64,000 nt of DNA from Streptomyces sp. NBC_01497 (GTDB lineage: Bacteria; Actinomycetota; Actinomycetes; Streptomycetales; Streptomycetaceae): positions 5,270,001-5,334,000 of the forward strand of contig NZ_CP109427.1 of NCBI RefSeq assembly GCF_036250695.1. Reading direction: 5' to 3'. This document shows, in pieces, positions 17,422 through 26,438 of the stretch. Every line of letters starts with the position of its first letter. Positions within the stretch are counted from its first letter, which is position 1. The notes under the pieces are model-generated. The model was not told where the DNA came from and made no database searches. It saw only the letters and a program-made list of their open reading frames with translations. The position numbers and the translations under genes were made by a program.

Positions 17422-19718
17422 GCGACGACCCGGCCACCGAGTCCGCCCCCGCATCGCCCGAGAGCGAGGAGCCCGCGCGCGGCATCGGCGCCTCCCTCCC
17501 CGCCGCCGAGGCACGCGCCAAGACCGAGGGCACCTACCCGTACGCGGCCGACCTGTGGGCCGAGGGCCTGCTGTGGGCGGCGATCCTGCGCTCACCCCAC
17601 GCGCACGCCCGCATCGTCTCCATCGACACGACCGCCGCCGCCCGCATGCCCGGCGTGCGGGCCGTCGTGACCCACTCCGACGTGCCCGGCGACCCGTCGT
17701 ACGGGCGCAAGGTGGCCGACCGCCCGGTGTTCGCCTCCGACGTCGTACGCCACCACGGCGAGGCGATCGCCGCCATCGCCGCCGAACACCCCGACGCGGC
17801 ACGCCTCGCAGCCGCCGCCGTAGCCGTCGAGTACGAGGTGCTCGAACCCGTCACCGACCCCGAAAAGGCCTTCTCCGCCGAGCCGTTGCACCCCGACGGC
17901 AACCTGATCCGGCACATCCCCCTGCGCTACGGCGACCCCGCGGTACAGGGCGACGTCGTCGTCGAGGGCCTGTACCGCATCGGGCGGCAGGACCCGGCGC
18001 CCGTCGGCGCGGAAGCCGGGCTCGCGGTGCCGCGGCCCGACGGCGGCGTGGAGATCTACACGGCCTCCACCGACCCGCACACCGACCGCGACCTCGCGGC
18101 CGCCTGCTTCGGACTCCCGCCCGAACAGGTCAAGGTGGTCGTCACCGGAGTGCCCGGCGCCACCGGCGACCGCGAGGACCCCGGATTCCAGATCCCGCTC
18201 GGCCTGCTCGCGCTGCGCACCGGACGGCCCGTGAAACTGACGGCGACCCGCGAGGAGTCCTTCCTCGGCCACGCCCACCGCCACCCGACCCTGCTGCGCT
18301 ACCGCCACCACGCCGACACCGAGGGCCGGCTCGTGAAGGTGGAGGCGCAGATCCTGCTCGACGCGGGCGCGTACGCCGACCAGTCGTCCGAGTCGCTCGC
18401 GGCGGCCGTGGCGTTCGCCTGCGGCCCGTACGTCGTCCCGCACGCGTTCGTCGAGGGCTGGGCCGTGCGCACCAACAACCCGCCGTCCGGACACGTACGC
18501 GGCGAAGGCGCCATGCAGGTGTGCGCCGCCTACGAGGGCCAGATGGACAAACTCGCCGCCAAACTCGGCGTCGAACCCGCCGAGCTGAGGCTGCGCAACG
18601 TCCTCGCCACCGGCGACATCCTGCCCACGGGACAGACCGTGACCTGCCCGGCGCCCGTCGCCGAACTGCTGCGCTCCGTGCAGGAGTTCCCGTTGCCCAC
18701 CCTCCCCAAGGACACCCCGGAGGAGGCCTGGCTGCTGCCCGGCGGCCTCGAAGGCGCCGGCGAACCCGGCGCGGTGCGCCGCGGGGTCGGCTACGGACTC
18801 GGCATGGTGCACATGCTCGGCGCCGAGGGCACCGACGAGGTCTCCACCGCGACCGTGAAGGTCCACGACGGCGTGGCCACCGTCATCTGCGCGGCCGTAG
18901 ACACCGGCCAGGGGTTCTCGACCCTCGCCCGGCAGATCGTCCAGGAGACGCTCGGCATCGAAGAGGTCCACGTCGCCGCCGTCGACACCGACCAGCCGCC
19001 GGCGGGACCCGCCACCCACGGCCGCCACACCTGGGTCTCCGGCGGCGCCGTCGAACGCGCCGCCAAGATGGTCCGCACCCAGCTACTCCAGCCGCTGGCC
19101 CACAAATTCGGCATGTCGACGGAACTCCTCCAGATCGCGGACGGCAAGATCACGTCGTACGACGGCGTGCTGTCCACCACGGTGACCGAGGCCCTCGACG
19201 GCAAGGAACTCTGGGCCACCGCCCAGTCCCGCCCGCACCCCACGGAACCACTCGACGAATCCGGCCAGGGCGACGCGTTCGTCGGCCTGTCCTTCTGCGC
19301 GATCCGCGCGGTCGTCGACGTCGACATCGAACTCGGCACCATCCGCGTCGTGGAGATGGCCGTCGCCCAGGACGTCGGCCGCATCCTCAACCCGGCGCAA
19401 CTGCGCACCCGCATCGAAGCAGGCGTCACCCAGGGCATCGGCACCGCGCTCACCGAGAACCTCCGCACCAGCCACGGCCTCGTCCGCCACCCCGACCTGA
19501 CGGGCTACGCCCTGCCGACATCGCTCGACGCGCCGGACGTCAAGATCGTGCGACTCGTGGAGGAACGCGATGTGGTCGCCCCGTTCGGCGCCAAGCCCGC
19601 CAGCGCCGTCTCCGTGGTGACATCCCCCGCCGCCGTGGCCTCGGCAGTCAGAGCGGCGACGGGCCGCCCGGTCGGCCGCCTGCCCATCCGGCCCCAGGCC
19701 GCTGTGGCACAAGGGTGA
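17418..19718 (+). CDS. Xanthine dehydrogenase family molybdopterin-binding catalytic subunit
   Basis: 766 aa. The aldehyde oxidase/xanthine dehydrogenase a/b hammerhead domain comes first (PYAADLWAEGLLWAAILRSPHAHARI). The molybdenum-cofactor domain follows, with NPPSGHVRGEGAMQVCAAYE, VDTGQGFSTLARQIVQETLG, GPATHGRHTWVSGGAVERAA and the C-terminal EAGVTQGIGTALTE. It hydroxylates the substrate at the Mo site using water. The FAD and [2Fe-2S] partners lie upstream in the same operon, joined by stop-start overlaps. Several substitutions compared with textbook XDH (for example QIPLGLLALRTGRP) leave the substrate open. Confidence 0.88.
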   Translation: MSDDPATESAPASPESEEPARGIGASLPAAEARAKTEGTYPYAADLWAEGLLWAAILRSPHAHARIVSIDTTAAARMPGVRAVVTHSDVPGDPSYGRKVADRPVFASDVVRHHGEAIAAIAAEHPDAARLAAAAVAVEYEVLEPVTDPEKAFSAEPLHPDGNLIRHIPLRYGDPAVQGDVVVEGLYRIGRQDPAPVGAEAGLAVPRPDGGVEIYTASTDPHTDRDLAAACFGLPPEQVKVVVTGVPGATGDREDPGFQIPLGLLALRTGRPVKLTATREESFLGHAHRHPTLLRYRHHADTEGRLVKVEAQILLDAGAYADQSSESLAAAVAFACGPYVVPHAFVEGWAVRTNNPPSGHVRGEGAMQVCAAYEGQMDKLAAKLGVEPAELRLRNVLATGDILPTGQTVTCPAPVAELLRSVQEFPLPTLPKDTPEEAWLLPGGLEGAGEPGAVRRGVGYGLGMVHMLGAEGTDEVSTATVKVHDGVATVICAAVDTGQGFSTLARQIVQETLGIEEVHVAAVDTDQPPAGPATHGRHTWVSGGAVERAAKMVRTQLLQPLAHKFGMSTELLQIADGKITSYDGVLSTTVTEALDGKELWATAQSRPHPTEPLDESGQGDAFVGLSFCAIRAVVDVDIELGTIRVVEMAVAQDVGRILNPAQLRTRIEAGVTQGIGTALTENLRTSHGLVRHPDLTGYALPTSLDAPDVKIVRLVEERDVVAPFGAKPASAVSVVTSPAAVASAVRAATGRPVGRLPIRPQAAVAQG

Positions 19719-19784
19719 CGCGAACGCCGTTGCCCTCGTAACCCTCAGATGCGTACTGTCACTTGCAGTCGATACAGTGAACCG

Positions 19785-19797
19785 GGAACCTGGTTCC
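19785..19797. promoter_or_regulatory. Palindrome in the promoter region of the duplicated cassette
   Basis: GGAACC-T-GGTTCC is a perfect 13-bp palindrome 80 bp before the first cassette gene. Just upstream is a possible -10 element TACAGT (19773-19778), so the palindrome would sit close to the transcription start, where a repressor could act. No known regulator consensus is matched. Confidence 0.4.
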
Positions 19798-19876
19798 GTA
19801 CGACTTCGGCAGATTCACAAGCATGGCGGTGCGCGCACGACCATCCGCGCAGCGGCGGGCACGGGGGGAGACAGTC

Positions 19877-20395
19877 GTGGAAGCGGCAGCAGCGGGGGGC
19901 GGCGGCGGATCCGGCGGCCTGTTCGGCGACATGTTCAGCGGCCTGATCGACACCGCAGTGTCGGCGGTCAACGACATGATGAACGACCTCGCCGACATGA
20001 AGAAGTTCAAGAAGGACGTCGACGGCCTGCTCGTCATGCTCCACGGCTCCCAGGCCGCCCCGACCAGGGTCGGCCAGGACCGCATGCAGCGCACCCACCT
20101 CGGCGGTGAGGGCTTCCACGAGGCCCAGTACCTCTACGCGTCCTACGACAGCGTGCACACCGAGCTGGAAAACCTCTCCAAGGTCCTCGGCCTCCAGATT
20201 GAGAGCATGAGCCTCGCGATCGAGACGTCGGGCAAGAGCTACAACGACCTCGACGACGACATCAAGTCCCGCATGCACAAGCTGAACTCCGAGATCGAGG
20301 CGCAGTACCACCCGGACCGGGACCCGTACGCGCACACGAAGGCCAAGGACACGGGCAGCGGCGGTTACGGCGAGGACGGGGGAGGTACGGCATGA
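19877..20395 (+). CDS. Small helical protein, cassette A gene 1 (type VII-associated, unknown function)
   Basis: 172 aa. A Gly-rich N-terminus (MEAAAAGGGGGSGGLFGDM) is followed by helices: FSGLIDTAVSAVNDMMNDLA, DMKKFKKDVDGLL, YDSVHTELENLSKVLGLQIE, ETSGKSYNDLDDDIKSRMHK. The length and all-helical look resemble ESX-type secreted partners, but no WXG is present. GTG at 19877 is chosen for GGGGGAG seven bases upstream; an in-frame ATG at 19823 would add a basic leader. From about residue 37 on it is nearly identical, also at DNA level, to the gene at 27170-27721. It overlaps the next gene by four bases. No function is recognised. Confidence 0.7.
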   Translation: MEAAAAGGGGGSGGLFGDMFSGLIDTAVSAVNDMMNDLADMKKFKKDVDGLLVMLHGSQAAPTRVGQDRMQRTHLGGEGFHEAQYLYASYDSVHTELENLSKVLGLQIESMSLAIETSGKSYNDLDDDIKSRMHKLNSEIEAQYHPDRDPYAHTKAKDTGSGGYGEDGGGTA

Positions 20396-21990
20396 GCGCG
20401 CCAGGTGGTGGCAAGCCGGTAGCGGGTGAGACCGATTTCGACTCGATGTCTCATGCGCAGTTGTTCGCGTTGCTGAAGTCGGCGAACAAGGATTCGGTCA
20501 ACGACCTCTCTGAGAAGCTGGCGTCGATCGCCAAGACGGTGACCACGATCGGTGACCACCTGAAGGCGCACGTCGGGGCGCTGCGGTGGGAGGGCAAGGG
20601 CGGCGACGCCTTCCGCGAGTGGGGCAACCAGACGGCCAATGCGACGCTGAAGCTCGCCGAGTACGCCGACTCGGCAAGTAGGTTGATGCATCCTGTCTCG
20701 CAGGGAATCGTCCAGGCGCACGCCAACATGCCGGCTCTGTCCCTTACCACGGGTGCGCAGTCCGACTTGCACCTGGCGACGGAGCGCATGAAGAAGAGCG
20801 ACTCCCCGAGCTTCGAAAAGAGCGCGATGTTGGCCTCGTCGCGTATCGAGGGAACCCGCAGCGATGCGGCGGACCAGTTGCGCATCCTGGCGTCGACGTA
20901 TGTGCACACGGGCAGCCAGATAAACGCACTGAAGCCACCCACGTTCCCGCCCCCGGCCAATCAGTTGGGCAGTAAGTGGATTGACCCGAACACGCATTAC
21001 GACGCGCACAGCACTTCGAGTGGCTCTTCTGGTCCGGTTGTCACTGGCAGCGGCCGCCGGACGCAGCACTACTCTGCGAATGACGGCGACGCGTCGAAAG
21101 CGATTCAGGAAGATTCAGGTGGTCGAGGGCTCGACGGTCCTGGTGGAGGTGCGCACGCATTGCCGGTCTCGGTGCCGCCCGCACGGGATGCCCATATGGA
21201 GATTGACAGCACGGCGCCGCCATTGACGCAGCCCGCCGTTCACACCGCTGCATTCGCCCCACCAACGACGAATGAAGTGCCGAAGGGGACTGGGACTCCA
21301 TTCGGCGTTCTGCCCCCCACGTTCGGGGCAGCGGGAAGCGGTCTCCCGGCGTTCAACGAGGGCTTTGGAGATTCGGGGCCCATTGGGCGGCAAAGTGGTG
21401 CGACGTTCGGTGGCCGCCTCCCCCGGTTCGCCAGCACCGGCGAACTCCCCGGAAGCACGCAGGCTGGGCGCGCTCCGCTGCCCCGTGAGAACGGCATCGT
21501 GGGCGGTAAGCCTGTTCAGTCACCCAATGGCAGGCCGACAGCTCGTCTTCCCCGAGGCATGGTCGTGGGTGGCGAGGAAAGTGGCAACGGCGCCAACGGG
21601 CGTCCCGCGATGGGCCGAGGAACATCGGGGATGCGCATGGGCGGCGAGGGCGCGGCTGGGGCAGGCCGTAACGGACTCGTGGGTGGCCGTCGCCTAGCCT
21701 CCGAAACAGGAGGTGTGGTTGGAAGGCCTGGGCAGCCGGGAAAGTTGGGAACCCGCCCCTTCACGGAGGGCGGTTCCGGGCTAGTGCGTGGCGAGTCCGA
21801 AGGAGCCGAGGAAACTTCCGGACGACAGTCCGGCCAAGGCGGCCGATCCGGCACGATGCCGCGCGGGACAACCGGCTCTCGACGGCGGCGCGATGGCGAC
21901 GGCGGGAGGGACCGTCCCGACTACCTGACAGAGGAAGATGAGACCTGGCAGCAGGGCAACCGGCGGGTTGTTCCTCCTGTCATCGACTGA
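20392..21990 (+). CDS. WXG-motif type VII secretion target with long Gly/Pro/Arg tail, cassette A gene 2
   Basis: 532 aa. The N-terminal about 185 aa are helical with a WXG turn at W66-E67-G68 (ALRWEGKGGDAFREWG), as in WXG100/PPE proteins exported by ESX systems. The rest is a low-complexity tail rich in Gly, Pro, Arg and Ser, ending in a conserved block DRPDYLTEEDETWQQGNRR followed by VPPVID. The tail looks extended and may cross or bind the cell wall. The paralogue at 27718-29289 keeps the N-terminal domain and final block but differs in the tail. It is translationally coupled to gene 1 (ATGA) and followed after 25 bp by the mycosin gene. Export is inferred from the motif; a secretion core is not encoded here. 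Confidence 0.8.
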   Translation: MSAPGGGKPVAGETDFDSMSHAQLFALLKSANKDSVNDLSEKLASIAKTVTTIGDHLKAHVGALRWEGKGGDAFREWGNQTANATLKLAEYADSASRLMHPVSQGIVQAHANMPALSLTTGAQSDLHLATERMKKSDSPSFEKSAMLASSRIEGTRSDAADQLRILASTYVHTGSQINALKPPTFPPPANQLGSKWIDPNTHYDAHSTSSGSSGPVVTGSGRRTQHYSANDGDASKAIQEDSGGRGLDGPGGGAHALPVSVPPARDAHMEIDSTAPPLTQPAVHTAAFAPPTTNEVPKGTGTPFGVLPPTFGAAGSGLPAFNEGFGDSGPIGRQSGATFGGRLPRFASTGELPGSTQAGRAPLPRENGIVGGKPVQSPNGRPTARLPRGMVVGGEESGNGANGRPAMGRGTSGMRMGGEGAAGAGRNGLVGGRRLASETGGVVGRPGQPGKLGTRPFTEGGSGLVRGESEGAEETSGRQSGQGGRSGTMPRGTTGSRRRRDGDGGRDRPDYLTEEDETWQQGNRRVVPPVID

Positions 21991-22015
21991 GCCCGCCGGA
22001 TAGGTCAGAGGGAAG

Positions 22016-23434
22016 ATGCGCAGAACACGCCGACGATCGCTTGGTTTTAGGGCAGCCGTGACGTCTGGGGTGGGGGCGTTGCTCCTTGGCATGGCAGTAG
22101 TGCCAGCGCATGCAGCCGGTACGGTGCGTGAGGATCAGTGGCACCTTGATGCCATGGAGGCCGACCAGATCTGGAAGATCACTACCGGCGAGGGTGTAAC
22201 GGTAGCGGTGATCGATTCGGGTGTCGATAAGTCGTTGCCTGATTTGCAGGGGCAGGTCCTTCCCGGGAAAGACCTGTCCAAGCAAAAAGGGAACGAGTTC
22301 AATGATATTGATGGCCACGGGTCCAGTATGGCTGACCTCATCGCGGGAACAGGAAAGCGCGGACCCTTGAATGGGTCTTGGGGCCTCGCGCCGGGCGCGA
22401 AGATTCTGCCGATTCGCTTCCCTTACGCTGATGAGGAAGCAGCAAAGGGCGCGGAAACCTATTCGGTAAGTATGGCGAAGGCCATCAGATATGCGGCTGA
22501 CTCACAAGCCAAGATCATCAACATTTCCGTTGCCGATCCCTACGGGGAGAGTGCGGGCTTGGATCAAGCGGTGAAATATGCTCTTGGCAAGGGAAAGCTC
22601 ATTTTTGCCGGTGTTGGAAATGATGGCGAAAAGGGAAACCCAGTAGAGTATCCGGCTGCGACTCCAGGTGTCGTTGGCGTGGGTGGCCTTGACCGTAAGG
22701 CGGCGCAACTCCCACTGTCGGAAACCGGTCCGCAAGTAGATATTTCTGCACCTGCTCAAGACATCGCAAGGGCATGCCCCGGCGGTAGCCAGCTTTGTCA
22801 TGGCAGTGGAACGAGCGACGCAACTGCATTGACGTCGGCCTCTGCGGCTCTCCTCTGGTCCAAGCACCCCGACTGGACCAACAACCAGGTCCTGCGGGTT
22901 CTGCTGAATACGGCCAGCGGTGTCGCAGGCGGTGCTCGGCACAACGAGTCGGTGGGCTACGGCGCAGTCCGACCCCTGGTGGCCTTGAAGAACCCCGGCG
23001 ACCCCGGCCCGGCGGACGTCTATCCGCTGCCCGATCTCGCTGCGTCGGAGAAGAAGTCTGCGTCCCCGTCCGCCTCGGCCGGCGCCCAGCCGAACAGTGG
23101 CAGCGACAGCAACAAGCAGAGCAATGCCCCCTCTGCGACCGCCGCGTCGGATACCGGCAGCGGCGGCAGCACGGGCCTGTGGATCGGGATCGGTGCGGCC
23201 GTCGTGGTCGTGGTGGCAGGTGCTACGGCGTTCGCCGTGTCCCGTGCCCGCCGTAAGGCCGCAGTCGCAGGCGCTCCGCCGCAGCAGCCTCCGTACGCGT
23301 ACACGACCGAACCGCAGCCGTACTACCCGCCGCAGGCGCCGGGGTACCCGCAGCAGCAGCCTCCGCAGTATCCGGGTCAGTACTCACCGCCCCAGGGCGG
23401 GGGGCAGAAACCGCCCCCTCCGAACGGCGTTTGA
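22016..23434 (+). CDS. Mycosin-like S8 serine protease, type VII secretion-associated, cassette A
   Basis: 472 aa. A twin-basic signal peptide (MRRTRRRSLGFRAAV, cleavage near AHA-AG) leads into a subtilase domain. The triad is D67 (VAVIDSGVDKSLPDL), H101 (DGHGSSMADLIAGTG) and S267 (GSGTSDATALTSASAALL), with oxyanion N202 in GVGNDGEKGNP. Cys254 and Cys261 may form a disulphide. A Ser/Ala/Pro linker, one transmembrane helix (GLWIGIGAAVVVVVAGATAF) and a Pro/Tyr/Gln-rich cytoplasmic tail follow. This is exactly the MycP layout. Mycosins stabilise ESX complexes and process some substrates outside the membrane. The start has AGAGGGAAG directly upstream. Linker and helix DNA is almost identical to the copy at 29315-30739. 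Confidence 0.9.
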   Translation: MRRTRRRSLGFRAAVTSGVGALLLGMAVVPAHAAGTVREDQWHLDAMEADQIWKITTGEGVTVAVIDSGVDKSLPDLQGQVLPGKDLSKQKGNEFNDIDGHGSSMADLIAGTGKRGPLNGSWGLAPGAKILPIRFPYADEEAAKGAETYSVSMAKAIRYAADSQAKIINISVADPYGESAGLDQAVKYALGKGKLIFAGVGNDGEKGNPVEYPAATPGVVGVGGLDRKAAQLPLSETGPQVDISAPAQDIARACPGGSQLCHGSGTSDATALTSASAALLWSKHPDWTNNQVLRVLLNTASGVAGGARHNESVGYGAVRPLVALKNPGDPGPADVYPLPDLAASEKKSASPSASAGAQPNSGSDSNKQSNAPSATAASDTGSGGSTGLWIGIGAAVVVVVAGATAFAVSRARRKAAVAGAPPQQPPYAYTTEPQPYYPPQAPGYPQQQPPQYPGQYSPPQGGGQKPPPPNGV

Positions 23435-23597
23435 CGCGTCGACGAGAGTTGTCCGGCGGGGTGTGTAGCCAAACTTCAGCTTTCAGCACTGGAGTTGGCC
23501 CTTGGACTCAACGCCCGGTAGTCGCATGCCGTGCGGTCGTTGGCTTCCGTGATGCCCGGATAATGCCTAAAGGCCGACTTCTTCTGGCAATCGAAGA

Positions 23598-23626
23598 CCC
23601 GCAGAATAACAAAGAGACGATAAAAT
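23598..23626 (+). promoter_or_regulatory. Candidate internal promoter before cassette A gene 4
   Basis: GATAAAATGC with -10-like TAAAAT (23621-23626) and an AT-rich upstream spacer (AATAACAAAGAGACGA). The same GATAAAATGC...GTGCATGACAG arrangement stands at the equivalent place in copy B (31038-31043), although the surrounding spacer has diverged. Conservation of this block supports a real promoter, splitting the cassette into two transcription units. Confidence 0.55.
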
Positions 23627-23695
23627 GCTGGGGTGCATGACAGGCTGGGCGGCGTCCTGACGCGCGGCGACACGGGGTGTACGGATGGGGGAGCC

Positions 23696-24130
23696 TTGTC
23701 GTTCGATGACGAGTGGGCGTCTGCTCGCAGTCAGGCTGCACAGAACGTCGGCATGAAGCTGAACCATGTGGCGCCAGAGCTTGCCGGCGGTGACGGGAGC
23801 GGGGGAGCCGCTGACTACAAGGTCACTTCGCCTCAGCTCAGGTCCATCGGGAATGACGCACAAGCGCTCTTTCACCACTTTGAGACCGATGCGTTCCATG
23901 CCGGTGCGAAGACGGACACAGCCGCCACTGCACTCAATTCGGACGGATTTGCCACAGGATCTGCGCTCTGGGCCGCTTGGGACACTTGGCGCAGCCAGGC
24001 GGAGACCCTGTTGAGCGCATGTGCTCAGATTCATAATCATCTTGAAGACACTGTATTCAGCCATAAAAATCACGAAGAGACCCTGGTCAGCAACTTCTCC
24101 ATGTCCGAGATCAACAAGCACTTCAAGTGA
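23696..24130 (+). CDS. Small helical protein, cassette A gene 4
   Basis: 144 aa with a TTG start chosen by match to the copy at 31114-31545 (SFDDEWASAR versus SFDEEWASAR). A GGGGGAG block lies immediately before it, closer than usual. An in-frame GTG at 23633 is possible but falls too close to the likely transcription start. The chain is helical, with WAAWDTWRSQAETLLSACAQ and a conserved end SHKNHEETLVSNFSMSEINKHF. Single-domain, all-helical size fits ESX/WXG100-type small partners of a larger substrate, perhaps the next gene, but there is no WXG turn. It is followed after nine bases by the large gene. Function is unknown. Confidence 0.7.
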   Translation: MSFDDEWASARSQAAQNVGMKLNHVAPELAGGDGSGGAADYKVTSPQLRSIGNDAQALFHHFETDAFHAGAKTDTAATALNSDGFATGSALWAAWDTWRSQAETLLSACAQIHNHLEDTVFSHKNHEETLVSNFSMSEINKHFK

Positions 24131-24139
24131 GGGTCATTC

Positions 24140-26428
24140 GTGTTGCAATTTGAACAGATCCTTCACGTGAACTTGAGCGGTCTCAAAGAGGCGGTCAAGG
24201 ACTGGGACGCCACGGTCACGAAGCTCACCGCGCTTGAAGAGTCGGCCGGCGACATGCGGGCCAAAGCCGACAAGGCAGATTGGGCCGGAGAGAACGCCGG
24301 AGTCACGCGTGAGTTTGTGCGCAAAACGGCCAAGGAGTTTGGCGACGCGAAGACAGAAGCAAGTAGCATTCATAACATTCTGCGTGACGCTCACACCGAG
24401 TTCGTGGCGGCCCAAAAAAGCCTCAAAGCGGTGGCCGACGATGCAACTGCCAAAGGGATACGAATAGATCCGGACGGTGTCGTCAGCTATTCGATCCATC
24501 CCGACCGCAGGCCCAAGGATTACGACGGGCCCGAGCCCACCCAAGAGCAGTTCGCCGCCACCAGATCCGCGGTCAATGCCGGCGTCGACCGAGCCAACGA
24601 CGCGGACGAGGTCGCGTCCCGTGCCCTGCGCACCCTCGTGGGCAAGGACAAGAACGACTTCTCGGGGACCGACTACAGTTCTCTCAAGGCCGCATCCAAG
24701 GTTCAGGATGCCGAAGACGCCAAGAAGGCAGCTGCGCTCGTGGCAAAGGGAGACGATGCGACTCCCGCCGAGATCAAGCGGCTCAACAAGTACCTCACGG
24801 ACAACAAGGGCGACCAGTACTTCGCCGAGCAGTTCGCCCTTGACGTCGGTGCGAAGGGGAATCTGGACTTCTGGGCCGACATGGGTGATCCGAGCGATGG
24901 ATCGCGGCTCGGCGCCGACCACCAGGGCCTGCTCAAGGAACTCCAGAAGAACTGGAGTCTCACGCTGGCCAGCGCCACGCACTCCGACAGTCCGGCGATG
25001 AACCAGTGGAAGACCGACACCATCAACGCGGGTGCTCAGCCGATCCAGACGCGCGGCACTTCCCCCTACGGCTTCCAGGTCATGAGCAATCTGATGCGGT
25101 ACGGGAATTTCGACTCCAAGTTCCTTCACGACTACGGCGATGCCCTCGTCGTCACCGAGAACAAGATGACGAAGAACGGCATGGGGAAGCCCAGCATGTT
25201 CTGGACGTCGTCGGTCGGCGGCATGTCGCATCTGAACTGGAGCGGAACTGATATTGGGCGTGACCCGATGGAAGGGTTCATGGAGTCGCTCGGACACAAT
25301 CCGAAGGCATCTGCAGAATTCTTCAACAGCAGTATCGACCTGACGCCCGATGACACGACGGACAACAAAAAGCTCGATGCCTTCGACTACTTCACGAAGG
25401 ACCGGGACTGGCCGAAGGATGTCGTCGACGGCGGTGAGAGTAACAAGTACGGCTATGACAGCCTTGGCCACGCCTTGGAGTCGGCCACCCTGGGCCATAC
25501 GTACGACGACCAGGACGCGGCGCTGGTACGCACCGACGACGGCGCCAAGGTGATGGAAAAGGTCGTGGCGCAGTACGGCGGTGACGCGGAACTGCTCAAG
25601 AAGCAGGAGTCGTTGTCCGACAGCATCGGACACATGGGGGCGGGGTACATCGATGACATCGACTGGGCTCTCGCCGAACATCCGGATCTCGGGGACAACA
25701 CCAGCAATTTCGCCCCGCCTGTGGGTAGCGAGGGACATATCAAACTTGGTACAGCCGATGCCCAGAATTTCTTGAGTTCCATCGGCCAGCACCCCGACGC
25801 CTATGCCGATGTCGGTCGTGCCCAAGCCGTATACACGAGCTCGGTGCTTGAATCTCACACTGGATCCCAGGGGGTTGACTCGGACGAGGCAACGGGTCCG
25901 GCTCTGGAGGCGATGCGGGTTGGTGCCCAGGTACAAGGCACCCTCGACCACTCGCGGGTGGCGCAGATCGCCGCGGAAGGAGCCAAGGCGGCAGACGACT
26001 ACGGCAAGGCCCTGGATGCCAGGTCGGGCTGGGTCGATTTCGGTGTCGGGGCAGCTGTCGGGGCGGGAGCGGCATTTCTGCCGATCTCTGCGCCCGCAGC
26101 GGGTGCTGCGGCCGTCCTGGTGCCGCTTGCGATGGACAACGGTCAAGGCGTTGTCGAGCAGTTTGCTGGTCAGATCACCAATGGCTGGTTCGACGGCTCC
26201 AGCGACAGCTGGAGCGATAACCATGATAAAAGCCTCCACGACGCCGAGAAGGCTGTCTATACAGCCGGGGGATCGAACGCCGAAGCGCCGATGGACGTTT
26301 ACATGAAGCACCACGGGGTCGACGTGGGCTCGAGGGCCGGCCAGGAGCTTGTCCAGGCGACACAGCATGGCTACGAGTACGGGAGCGGTCAGGACCAGCG
26401 GCAGGGAAACCTTCCTGAGACGGGTTGA
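24140..26428 (+). CDS. Large WXG N-terminal protein, putative type VII effector, cassette A gene 5
   Basis: 762 aa. The first about 110 residues are two long helices joined by a W48-A49-G50 turn (AKADKADWAGENAGVTREF), followed by TAKEFGDAKTEASSIHNIL; this is the WXG/LXG arrangement that routes toxins to type VII machines. The middle about 500 aa is soluble, with blocks such as YGFQVMSNLMRYGNFDSKFL, GFMESLGHNPKASAEFF and LGHALESATLGHTYDD that are conserved in the copy at 31559. Residues about 632-675 form a Gly/Ala-rich hydrophobic hairpin (GVGAAVGAGAAFLPISAPAA). No nuclease, NADase or other toxin motif is recognised. GTG start, with GAGGG seven bases upstream. The end reads NLPETG, but no membrane helix follows it. 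Confidence 0.75.
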   Translation: MLQFEQILHVNLSGLKEAVKDWDATVTKLTALEESAGDMRAKADKADWAGENAGVTREFVRKTAKEFGDAKTEASSIHNILRDAHTEFVAAQKSLKAVADDATAKGIRIDPDGVVSYSIHPDRRPKDYDGPEPTQEQFAATRSAVNAGVDRANDADEVASRALRTLVGKDKNDFSGTDYSSLKAASKVQDAEDAKKAAALVAKGDDATPAEIKRLNKYLTDNKGDQYFAEQFALDVGAKGNLDFWADMGDPSDGSRLGADHQGLLKELQKNWSLTLASATHSDSPAMNQWKTDTINAGAQPIQTRGTSPYGFQVMSNLMRYGNFDSKFLHDYGDALVVTENKMTKNGMGKPSMFWTSSVGGMSHLNWSGTDIGRDPMEGFMESLGHNPKASAEFFNSSIDLTPDDTTDNKKLDAFDYFTKDRDWPKDVVDGGESNKYGYDSLGHALESATLGHTYDDQDAALVRTDDGAKVMEKVVAQYGGDAELLKKQESLSDSIGHMGAGYIDDIDWALAEHPDLGDNTSNFAPPVGSEGHIKLGTADAQNFLSSIGQHPDAYADVGRAQAVYTSSVLESHTGSQGVDSDEATGPALEAMRVGAQVQGTLDHSRVAQIAAEGAKAADDYGKALDARSGWVDFGVGAAVGAGAAFLPISAPAAGAAAVLVPLAMDNGQGVVEQFAGQITNGWFDGSSDSWSDNHDKSLHDAEKAVYTAGGSNAEAPMDVYMKHHGVDVGSRAGQELVQATQHGYEYGSGQDQRQGNLPETG

Positions 26429-26438
26429 GGTCGTTGAT

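Noticed and set aside
14437..17802. 1121-codon minus-strand open frame under the molybdoenzyme operon
   Set aside because: Arg/Gly/Val-rich composition is the typical antisense product of GC-rich Streptomyces genes; the plus-strand genes have clear domains and coupled starts.
26411..26428. NLPETG at the C-terminus of the large cassette A protein as a sortase signal
   Set aside because: No hydrophobic segment or basic tail follows, and the second copy reads NRPQTG. It cannot be a normal sortase substrate.
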